Source: Glebionis coronaria (Eukaryota; Streptophyta; Magnoliopsida; Asterales; Asteraceae). From it: 64,000 bases of DNA. Positions within the stretch are counted from its first letter, which is position 1. Each line of letters begins with the position of its first letter. A program made the position numbers and the translations under genes. Under the pieces are notes generated by a model. It did no database searches, had not been told where the DNA came from, and was given only the letters and a program-made list of their open reading frames with translations. The stretch lies in the NCBI GenBank assembly GCA_025667525.1, contig JANFOE010002238.1, positions 1 to 64,000 on the forward strand, read 5' to 3'. Below are positions 50,327 through 61,029 of the stretch, piece after piece.

Positions 50327-51691
50327 TATGTTTGACAAAACTAGATGTAAGCGGTAAACAAGTTATAAGGTGTAAGTTGTTTACTAAAAAACTGTTAACA
50401 TGAGTTATAAGTTATATTTTTTTTAATAAAAGTGTTTGGTATATTAGTTGTTGACTGTAAAATGATTTAAAAAGACGTATTCAAATAAATTATAGAGTTA
50501 ATTGCAAAAATCATCCTTGTGGTTTGTCAATAGTTCGAATTACATCCCTCGTCTATACTTCACGCAACATATATTCTTATGGTTGTAAAATGATGCACCA
50601 TACATCCCTGAGGACGGATGGTGCAAATTATTTCAGTTAAGGGTTAAAATTGTTTGTAATATTAGGGGTGTTTTAGTCATTTTCCAGCCCAAAGATTATT
50701 TCTGCACTTAACTTTTCAGGAAAAAAAATTTAAAATTAAAAAAAGTTTTTTTCTTCAAAAAATTTCCAAATACGTTTTTCAAAAACATTTCAAAACTTTT
50801 TTTTTAAATTTCGAAAAAAGTTTTTTGAAAAAATTTAAGATTTATTTTAGAATTTGTTATTTTTTAGAAATATCTTCTTCGAAAAGAATTAAAAATTTTA
50901 AAAAGTTTAAAAATAAATATAAAGCATTTTGCATTTATTTAGAAATTCTCTTTTAAGTTAAAAAGTTAAGTTTTACTTCGAAAAAATTAAAAAAGAAATT
51001 ACACATTTACGTTTCTAACAAAAAAATATATTTTTTATTTTTGTTACTTAAAAAAACTTATATGTTCTATTATTGTAACTTAAAAAATATTTGTAAAAGA
51101 AGTAAACACGAATAAAGGTTTATAACTTTTTTTCGAATAAAGAGTTTTAGTCTTTTAACTTTTAAAAAAAGAATTTAAGAAAAAGTAAATTATTTTATAT
51201 TTATTTTTCAACTTTTAAAAGATTTATTTTTTTCGAAGAAGATTTTTTCCAAAAAAGGTAAGTTTTAAAACAAAAAATCTTGTATTTTTTTGGGTAAAAA
51301 ACTTTTTTCGGAAAATAAAAAAGTGAAACTCTATTAGAAAAAATTTTGGAAGTTTTAAAAAAAATACTCATTTCAAAAATTTTAATGTTTTTTAAAAAAA
51401 CTTAAGTGCAAAAATCATTATGGGTTGTAAAATGACTAAAACACCTCTAAGGTGACAAACAGTTCCATATAATTGTTGTGTCCAACAAAGCTATTAGATT
51501 ATTTTAACAACTCTTGGCAATTAAAAAAACTTTATGAATCAGCTTTTATTTAAAAGCTACTTGTTAAAAAATAAAAAGCTAACGGCTCCATAAAATTGTT
51601 GTGCCAAACAAAGCTATTAAATTGTTTTTTTTAACAAAAAAGCAAAAAGCTCTAAAAAAAAGCTGCAAAACAGCTCTTACCAAACATAGCC
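50327..51691. repeat. AT-rich block with nested inverted repeats
   Basis: No gene. Two arms of about 70 bp, 50646-50720 and 51396-51463, are inverted copies that share GGTGTTTTAGTCATTTT and a TGCACTTAA end. Between them lies about 680 bp of nearly pure A/T. A GAGTTAATTGCAAAAATC start near 50494 resembles MULE-type ends. Outside, a 50-bp direct duplication (51461-51510 and 51584-51633) and a right end CCAAACATAGCC suggest an older TIR element hosting a younger one. Confidence 0.5.
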
Positions 51692-52366
51692 TTAAAAACA
51701 AAGTCCTAAGAGCGAGAGGATGCTAGAGAGGAAACCTTGCTCCCTTTTGGCCACACTGCCACCTTAAAGTCACCTTATACCAAAGTGACCAAACAAACTC
51801 ACAAAAATACCCCTCACCCATAACATACACCATCTTCTCCACTTACCACCAACCCCTCACTCATGACTTCCCTACTTTTTCTTTCTATCTCCTTCATCGA
51901 AACATGGCAAGCAACCTGAGAATAGCGGGCGGTGTCGTGGCAAGAACCGGCAAGCACCAACTCTCCACCACACCCCTTCCTCTAACTTCAATGACGTAAA
52001 ATTAAAACTGAACACAATGCCATGTCAAATTATATAACACTTGATATTATTAACTTATTATCACCACCTTACAAGCATGTAGTCCTCACCTCAACTACAT
52101 AGAAATTTAAAGATTACACAAGCCAACCCCAAAACTACTGATTTTGTTCTATTCAACTCTAATAGAACTTCGATATACTTGTCAGGCCTAAGTATGAAGC
52201 CAAACAGAACTCCCACTTCCTTACCCTGTAGACAGCTGACTTAATGGTCCTAAGTAATTTTCTTTTATCTTTTAGGTTGTCAAATTTGGTCACTTAAGAG
52301 TTACAACATATGGGGGTGTGAGATGAATTTATCATTTCATAGGACATGTTGACAAAAAAAGGAAAA
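51692..52366. other. Unassigned spacer
   Basis: About 675 bp with no open frame or repeat that I recognise. Confidence 0.6.
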
Positions 52367-53355
52367 TGTAAAACCCGCATGCTTTTATCATTAACAGTAC
52401 ACTACGTAAACATATGAACCTATTAAAACTTACTAATTATGTCACGTACACGAATCACGAATATTAAATCCAGAAATTACGTACGTGTTATTACACGATA
52501 ATTATTACGTACGTGTTAATACACGACAATTATTACTATAATGAATAAATCACGAGTATATAATCACGAACATTTAACATGATAATCGCGTATATTAATT
52601 AGACGCGAGGAGTAATTACGTATATTAATTACGTACGGTAAGTAACTACGTATGTCATTATTATTATTACGTATATTTAATTAACACGACAAGTAATTAC
52701 GTACATAATGTTTACGTTTAACACGTATAATGATAACTATGAAAATTCACGACACTTAAACCACGAATACACGTAATATTTAACATTTCGCGGAATAACT
52801 AAAATATAAGGGGTGTGGCGTTGGGCTGGCGTCCAAAAAGAAGGGAAGTGGGCTCAAGGCCTACTTGGGGCTCCAAACCGTGTGAAAATAATAAAAGACG
52901 GGGAGGGTTTGTTTATTTTTGGACTAGTCATAAAACCCTAGACAAAAAAAAAGAGGCAACGATCATTTTTCTTCTCTAAGGGGGGGGGGGGGAGCTGTCG
53001 TCGTTTGCATCAACAAGAAAACCAAAACAACAGTGGATTAATTAAGAACAAGGGTGGTGTCGTGATCTCGATTCCTAAACACGTAAGATAGGTAACCTTT
53101 TATCCGTTTGTTTCATTATGTTGTTACAAAAACCCTAGTCTATGAACCTGTTACTAAAAACGAATCAAAAGCATGTTAAAAACAAGAAATTAAATCAAGA
53201 TTAATAGGGGTTATGTTCGGGGCTGTTTGTCACAGAAAATCGAGAGCAATAGCTCTCGGTGGGGATTGCTGAACAGTCAGGGGCTGATTATTTGGGCCAG
53301 CCGCAAGCCAATAGCCCCACAGGGGCGCGTTTGGCATACCAGTGGCAGCAGCAGG

Positions 53356-53613
53356 TGTTGGAAATACGTTTTTACGTATTTAGAAATATTCGGTCACTCC
53401 GACAATATATTAAGTAGTAGCTCGTAGTCTAGATATCTTTTAATATATCAAACAAGGAAAGGCCTAGTCCATGTTATGTATGGACGGCCCAAATGTAAGC
53501 CCAAGCCCATCTTATGGGCTTGGTATATAAACCTCTCCTTAGATGGAGAGGGTGTGGTTTTTTATAATTTTACACATAGTAATCTTTCATTTCTCTCTCT
53601 ACAAGTGTGTGAA
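53356..53613 (+). mobile_element. Copia 5' LTR, truncated
   Basis: 258 bp starting TGTTGGAAATACG. It matches 58623-58881 and then diverges after GTGTGTGAA, so its last 58 bp are missing. The LTR contains a TATATAAA box near 53524. Confidence 0.88.
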
Positions 53614-55766
53614 CCCGCACTTCATGAAATGGGACCCAGTAACATTAGTTTTGGTATTGTCCCAAATAACCCTACTTCATCATCATTCACACCACCTTCT
53701 AGGAATGAATGTGATACGTTGTTTCAACCGTTCTTTGATGAATTCTTTACTCCTCCAAGTATTGTTGCTCCAGAACCTGAGGTAATAGCTCCGGTTACCG
53801 AAGTTGTCGCTCCAGCAACCGAAGCACAATCAGATATGTCTGCACCTACAATTGGTCAAGATATACCTTCAACGAGTAATTCTCAACCAACTAACGAATC
53901 AACTACTCATGTCATGCCTATTGATGATGAAGAGGATGATGATGATCACGATTTGGAATTCGCTCAAATGCGTGAACTTCCATTCTTTGGTGTACCTATT
54001 CCCGACCCTAATCAAGTCGGGTCGTCCACCTCAGAGGAAGCTCCTACCACGGTTTACTCCAATCCACGGATTCGTGAACATAACAGTAAGTGGACCAAGG
54101 ACCATCCTATAGATTCTATTATTGCTAACACTAATCGTCTGGTATCCACACGAAGTCAGTTACAAGAAAATGCAATGTTTTGTCATTTTGATGCTTTTCT
54201 CACTAAAGTTGAACCTAAGACATGGCAAGAAGCTTTTACTCAATGTTGTTGGATAGAAGCTATGCAAGAAGAACTTAATGAATTTATACGTCTTGAAGTA
54301 TGGGAACTTGTCCCATGCCCGGATCAAGTGCAGTTACTCACTTTGAAATGGGTTTACAAGGTGAAACTCGACGTGTTAGGCGGAATATTGAAGAACAAAG
54401 CTCGACTAGTAGCTCGTGGATACAAGCAATTATTGGGCATCGACTTTATGGAATCATTTGCACCTGTTGCCCGTTTGGAAGCTATTAGACTATTCCTTGC
54501 TTATGCAACCCACATGAATATGATCGTCTATCAGATTGATGTGAAGACGGCATTTCTCAATGGTGAAATCAAGGAAGAGGTCTATGTTCAACAGCCGGAT
54601 GGTTTTGTGAATCCTAAATATCCTAACCACGTGTACAAGCTTAAGAAGGCTCTCTATGGGTTGAAGCAAGCTCCACGCGCATGGTATGATCTATTGTCAC
54701 AATTCCTCATTACGCAAAGTTTCGCTAAAGGCAAGGTGGATCCCACGCTTTTTATTCAGAAACGAGGTAAAGATATGATTATGGTACAAATATATGTTGA
54801 TGATATTATATTTGCTGCCTCGACCCAAACCTTATCGGACGAGTTTGGGACACTCATGTCTTCCAAGTTTAAGATGTCAATGATGGGAAAGGTATCATTC
54901 TTCTTAGGACTTCAGATATCTCAAAGTCCCAGAGGCATCTTTATCATTCAATCCAAGTATGCCCTTAAATCTCTTAAGAAATATAAGATGGGATCTTGTG
55001 ACCCCGTGGATACTTCAATGGTGGAACGAACTAAGCTCGATGCAGATCCACATGGAGTTGTCGTTGATCCGACACTTTATCGTGGAATGATCGGTACCCA
55101 CAGCTAGTCGACCTGATCTTCAGTTTGCTATATGCATGTGTGCTCGGTATCAAACTAGGCCTACTGAGTTACACTTAGCTACTGTTAAACGGATCTTTCG
55201 ATATCTTAAAGGAACCATTAATCGGGGACTTTGGTATTCGAATGACTCTTCTATTTCATTAATGGCATATGCAGATGCGGATCACGCGGGTTGTCAAGAC
55301 ACAAGGCGTAGCACGAGTGGAACTTTGCAACTACTCGGAGATCGACTAATCAGTTGGGCATCTAAAAGGCAGAAAAGCGCTGCAATTTCAAGTACGGAAG
55401 CAGAATACATAGCTATGTCCGGTTGCTGTGCTCACATTCTTTGGATGAGATCGCAATTAACCGACTATGGTTTAGGTTTTAACAAAATTCCGATGTACTG
55501 TGACAACAAGAGTGCAATTGCCTTATGCTGCAACAACGTTCAATTCTCCCGGTCGAAGCACATTGACATTCGCTACCACTTCATCAAGGAGCAAGTGGAA
55601 AATGGAGTTGATCGAGCTTTACTTTGTCCGATCTGAGTATCAGTTGGTGGATATTTTCACGAAGGCTTTAGATCGCGCTCGAATAGAATTTTTGGCCGAC
55701 AAGCTAGGAATGAGAACTTTCTCGCCTGAGACTCTAAAGGAACTGGCTGATGAAGCGAAAGAATAG
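53614..55766 (+). pseudogene. pol: Copia reverse transcriptase-RNase H
   Basis: Copies retroelement RNA into DNA and degrades the template. An acidic linker (53614-54180) precedes the reverse transcriptase, with [26 protein letters not shown] and the catalytic YVDD at 54793-54804. A small deletion near 55100 shifts the frame within RGMIGT, and the RNase H part continues at 55136, with [24 protein letters not shown] and DNKSAI. A one-base insertion near 55608 moves the last 50 codons to a third frame, ending at 55764-55766. The open frame extends upstream into the LTR to an ATG at 53476, which is an artefact of the deletion. Confidence 0.92.
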
Positions 55767-58610
55767 TGGTGGTAAACTATTCTCCGTATCCTTGGTGATC
55801 ATCTATATATATATTGTTTATACTTTTATCCACAAAAGCAAAATACAAAAATATAAAACCATATAAAAACCATAAAAATTGAAAAATTCAGAAAAATCCA
55901 AAAATATTTTTACTTTATTTTTCAAAGGCATGTCTTTTGGTACGATAATATTTACGGCCTTAGAAATGTTGATTAATATCGACACGGCGCCATAAATAGA
56001 GTTCGTACAAAAGTTGTAAATATTTCATAAAACATGCTCATATGGCTTGTAGGTATTTCAGACTGCAACCCGTTTTTCATATTAAAGTCAAGTATTTCTT
56101 ATGAAAACTTTGGCTCACAACGGGAATTAATTTTCTCGGACAAGGTTTACTTTAAAACCTTGTAAGGGATCAAGTTTACTTTATAACTTGGTCTAACACA
56201 AATTTATGTACGCTTCAGTGCATTTATTTGTTAAAACAAGAGAAGTCTTGTTTTTATGAAGTTATCATCTCTACAACCATCGCCAGCTACAATTGGTATC
56301 TACATACTCGACGATGCGACTACTCAACCGGCGACTACAGCTCTTTCAATAGAACACGGGTCAACAATTGAGGGGAGCAATTGTCAAGCATTCAGAATCT
56401 TTGATGCCGAACGTGCCAAGTTCACTAATTGGTGTCAAGACTACAATACCAATCGTACATGTGGTGTCAAGAGATGACTTTAGACGTGACGAGGCGACCA
56501 ACATTTGCCGACAAGAACCATTTGATCTTATCATATGATGTTCTCATCAATCAGGTCCAACCTTGTCAATTTTTTCTAATATGGTGAATATGTGATCATG
56601 TTACAAATCGGTATCATATCTCATACATTTGGTATCATGAAGATAAAACGGACTTGCATTTTTCTTCCCAAAACCTTTGTTAAAACTTCATTAAATCAGT
56701 TGATATTAAAAACATCGATTGGGTTAATATTTTTCATATAGGGTAGAAAATGTGATTTAATATGGGAAATTATCACAAATGGTTTGACTTAATGTGTTGG
56801 CTCATCCCGACATATGCGAAATGTTTTCGAATATCGTGGCATATGTTAAGGGGGAGCAAAATGGGTTTGCTATACCAAAATGGATTTTAATAGTGACATA
56901 TACTTACCCTAAACCTATTTATTTCACGACGATGAAGATTGTGGTGACATAAGGATGGTAGGATAGGTTAAGTCCAATGATTCTTCTTAAACCGGAGGAA
57001 TCTTCCCAAGGACATTCCATAGCTAGAAATAGTAGTCCTTAGGAAAAATGGGGAGAGATTGTGAACGTAGCTGAATGCCGACCAAGTACTTAAGTTAGCA
57101 CTGGAACAATCACAACAAGGTGCTAGTTATGACGTATTGGTAAGCATTGAAGGGGTTGAAGAATGAAAAAGAATTGTAAAGATAAAGGGTGTAAAGAAAG
57201 AAGCCCTCCTTACAACTTAGGCAGAAACCGGGTCAACACATACGCTATTGAGATCATTTTAATGATGGTCGATATTGAAGATAGACATCATGAACCCAGT
57301 GATGCAATGCACAACCCATCCCAGCTAACTCAGATATCTCTCAAAAGGTATTTGTTTTAATCACACGGAGACAACGCATTATCTATCGATTTATTCACTC
57401 CGAATAAATAGGTATTGAAATGGTGGCACTCCTCTCCAGCCTCCGATCACTAAAATCTAAAATGTACGATCGAGTCTAGAGCCATTTGAGATCATCAAAT
57501 ATCTCATTAGGACACATTTCCATATTTCCTTACTTCATCACAAACTGTGAAAAGTAAGAAAGATCTTAAGAGTCCTACGCAAAATCTTCATGATCTTGCC
57601 TGAACATCCGAGTAATACGAAAGTATTTACAATGAAGATGGAAATCCTTCTTGAGCGAATATCAAAAAGCTCATGGTAGGTGACTTGTGCGATTCTTTAT
57701 GAATCAAGCTTGTGATAACTGGAAAGCAACAGTGTTTTAATTCTTAACTGAATTTAAACACGTTCCAGACCTCTACGCAATATCTAAGTGATCTTGCCAG
57801 AACACTCAGAGTGATACCTTAGTGTTCACAGTGATGAGTGAAAATCCTTCTAGTGTTAACCTTAAACAGCACTTGGTAGGTAACTTGCAAGATTCAATAT
57901 GAATCAAGCTCGTGACAACCGGAAAGCAACGATGGTGCGATTCTTTAATGAATCAAACTTGTTCCAGGAATCAGAATTGACGGCTTCAATCATGCGGATA
58001 ATTTTATCCAAATGATTCACTCTTTACGTTCGCAGTCAGCTTTGGACGGTCGAGTAAAGAGAACGGGTTTACCCGCGAAATCTTGTCAAGGAGATTTTTA
58101 ATTAAATCTACCTGCCACAAGTACGAGATTTTATATCGTCCAACGGTTTTCACCGACCGGAGGTAAAATGCTACCGAATTAGAATGAAATGTTCAAAGCC
58201 ATTTTGTTCGTGTCTACTTATGTTGCGGCATTTGAAGACGGTGGCGTTGCGGAATCCGAGAAGAAGTCGTCCCCGCATGCTTATACTTTATGCACTTAAT
58301 ACCTCATCTAATTCAAGAAAGCCTTAAAGTTAAGTCTTCCGCTGTATCGAACTCTAAAGCTTTCAAGAATTATGAAGGTATAAGTATGTGGGACATGAAG
58401 TCACGAAGAGGCGAAGATCACAAGTGATGGATGCACAAGATCAAGGCAAGAGATTAATGCTCAAGATTGATATCAAAGATCACATCAGCATGTTCACCAG
58501 AAAAGAAAAAGAAAAGAAAAACGAAGACTACGAGCTCAAGACAAGCATAGTATGCTAGGTTTATTTTATTATTGTAACTCGGGTAACACCCTTGTTTGGA
58601 GTGACCTCCA
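55767..58610 (+). mobile_element. Long noncoding 3' region of the copia element
   Basis: About 2.8 kb between the RNase H stop and the 3' LTR, unusually long for copia. No convincing env-like gene; small frames at 56256-56477 and 57163-57360 match nothing I know. It contains an imperfect direct duplication (57573-57930). Confidence 0.7.
57573..57930 (+). repeat. Imperfect tandem duplication, about 158 bp per copy
   Basis: 57573-57730 and 57772-57930 share CCT/CTCTACGC, GATCTTGCC, GAAATCCTTCT, TGGTAGGT, ATGAATCAAGC and GGAAAGCAAC in the same order and spacing, with many substitutions between. A third partial copy follows at 57931-57970. Confidence 0.75.
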
Positions 58611-58622
58611 TTAGGGGTAGAT
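58611..58622 (+). promoter_or_regulatory. Candidate copia polypurine tract
   Basis: ATTAGGGGTAGA sits directly before the 3' LTR, the position of the plus-strand primer. Confidence 0.55.
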
Positions 58623-58939
58623 TGTTGGAAATACGTTTTTACGTATTTAGGAAGATTCGGTCACTCCGACAATATATTAGGTAGTAGCTCGTAGTCTAGA
58701 TATCTTAAAATATATCAAACAAGGAAAGGTCTAGTCCATGTTATGTATGGACGACCCAAATGTAAGCCCAAGCCCATCTTATGGGCTTGGTATATAAACC
58801 CTCTCCTTAGATGGAGAGGGTGTGGTTTTTTATAATTTTACACATAGTAATCTTTCATTTCTCTCTCTACAAGTGTGTGAATTCCACCAAGTTTCTATCT
58901 CTTTCTCTCTAAAGCATAAGCAAGATTACATCTCCTACA
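58623..58939 (+). mobile_element. Copia 3' LTR
   Basis: 317 bp from TGTTGGAAATACG to TCTCCTACA. The last 58 bp have no counterpart in the 5' LTR because of the internal deletion. Only a few differences from the 5' LTR in the shared 258 bp. Confidence 0.82.
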
Positions 58940-61016
58940 GCAGAGGCTGCGTTTGGAAGACAGTGGGAACCGAGAGCTCTATGCTCTCGGTGGGAATTTG
59001 GTTCGAGCAAGGGAAAGAGACCACTGCCGGTGGGAAACCCAGGCCAGGCAGTGGCAGCAGCAACACAAAGGGGTGTTTGGCTGATGGCTTATAAAGGGGT
59101 GTTTTGCTGTCAGTTTAAAGAACAAAAGGAGGCTGTTTGGTTCGGCTTATATGTAAAACACAACACGGGCACGGGTTTTATTTTTACAAGCTAAACATTT
59201 TCTACAAGTATATTTTTCCAAGCATATTTTTACAAGGATAATAATTAAATTAAATTAATCATGACTTAAAATTAATTTAATTTAATCAAAACTTGGACTA
59301 TATTTATGTTAATAAATAATACATGATTATAACAAAAGATTTAAATTAGACTAGTAATTAATTAATTATTAAAACATGACATGTAATTAATTAATTATCA
59401 TGACTTAGGTTATATTAATATAAATATAAATACATGTTTTAACCTAAGTATTTTATACACTTAATTTAATTAAATCATGTTTATATTAAATTAAATCTTA
59501 TAACCTATAATTTATTTAAGTTACATGTTATAAGTAATAAACTATAATATTAATCACATAACGTAGAATATTAATCAGTAAAACTTAAGCTCATCTTATT
59601 AGTTTAATAATTCAGCTTATTTCTAAATATGGAAACTTTATATTTTTAGAAACTTATCTATTTTAAGCAGATAATCTATTTATATAAACTTTCTATTTCT
59701 AGAAACTTATTTATTTTAAGCAGCTAATCTATTTTTGGAAACTTTCTATTTTTGGAAACTTTCTATTTTTGGAAACTTTCTATTTTAGAAAATTACTTAT
59801 TATTACACAACAAGTATAATAATACAAGAAATACAAGTAATACTTAATCAGAATATCCAGAATACATGATAAACACAGCATAACGTTAAGATCAGTAAAA
59901 CATGACATGAACATATAAAACAAGCTAAAACATGATATAGAACCAGTTACGTACACAGTAATTCGAATACTTATACACGTATATTATTTATGTAGCATTA
60001 GTGAGATCGAAGTAGGACTCTCTTCCGTTCGTCTTCTTCGTTCACTGGACATAAGGTACGGATTCTCCGTCCTTTCAGTATGGAAATTCTTTCCTTATTA
60101 GGATTTCCCCGTATGCAGCCAACTGTTTTCCCAGTATATGTTTTATATGTTTTGATTTGCTTATTTTAATTAAATGCCTAAACCATATACATGCATGACC
60201 AATTTCACCTAGTTATGGAAGTATCATAACCATAACACTAGAGGCACCAGTGTTATGACTTCATCACGGCGGAGTGATAGCTCGTGGCGTCCCTTTCAGC
60301 TTTTGGCCATATTATTATGTTATCATGTGGGGCGTATGGGTGCATCTTAGTCACATGTTTCAGTCAGGATTTCATGGTGAATGTGGTGTGTGCCTTGTAT
60401 CCTTCACAAGGAGCTGATCCCTCCTACCCATTTACCATTTAATTAGATGCATCCCCTCTAATTTGCATGACGAGGTCACCCCTCCAAGTATTCATGCACG
60501 TTGTTGACCTCATGACCTATATTGGCTTTTGGTACATAAACTAATATAGATTTTCAAAAGTAACATAAGCTATGTTTTCAGAACTAAAACCAGATAACAT
60601 GACAGACAACTAGGTTTTCCAGGACTTATACATTTCCGCAGCTATTAGGCTTATTTATGTTTCAGCCATTTATATTATGTCATATATCCGTGCACTGAGC
60701 GTTATGCTCAGCCGTTACTTTCATTTCCATGTCCCAAAACGGCAGGTACCCAAGGACGGACTCGAGCATTTGGAGGAAGTGCATAGGATGGAAGTTGCCA
60801 TAGACTTCTTCTCCTTTTTGCCATATACTTATGCTTGTCTAGTCTTTCCTAGTTCATTTACTCTATTTATGTTTTGGGCTTATGTTTGGGAACCGATGTT
60901 TGATTCCGGTTTTCCCTATGGACATGTATGTTTTACTACATATTACCTTGCATGCTTTGATGACACGCCATAATTACGCGTAACGGTCCACTTATTAAAG
61001 TGGGGTGTTACAATTA

Positions 61017-61029
61017 TGGTATCAGAGCC
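61017..61029 (+). promoter_or_regulatory. Primer-binding site of the second gypsy element
   Basis: TGGTATCAGAGCC, a perfect match to the initiator-methionine tRNA primer complement, four bases after the LTR end at 61012. Confidence 0.88.

Larger units (their letters stand above)
53356..58939 (+). mobile_element. Internally deleted Ty1-copia element
   Basis: 5584 bp, inserted in the gypsy LTR. Flanks GCAGG and GCAGA match at 4 of 5 bases, as expected for an aged target duplication. It lacks the primer-binding site, gag, protease and integrase: the truncated 5' LTR joins directly to the linker upstream of the reverse transcriptase. Confidence 0.85.
52367..61012 (+). mobile_element. Long gypsy LTR interrupted by a copia element
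   Basis: LTR of about 3.06 kb in two parts, 52367-53355 and 58940-61012. It begins TGTAAAACCC and ends GGGTGTTACA, which are inverted repeats with one mismatch, and a primer-binding site follows. The first part has a TACGTA-rich stretch (52440-52760) and a run of 13 G near 52980; the second part is AT-rich with repeats of GGAAACTTTCTATTTTT near 59735-59790. The partner 3' LTR lies outside the window. Confidence 0.75.

Noticed and set aside
60677..60973. 98-codon open frame ending near the LTR-interior boundary
   Set aside because: Lies inside the presumed LTR and has no domain; more likely incidental.
52367..61012. Reading the outer LTR and copia element as a single element
   Set aside because: Termini, primer sites and strand-specific motifs define two elements with different LTR sequences, one inside the other.
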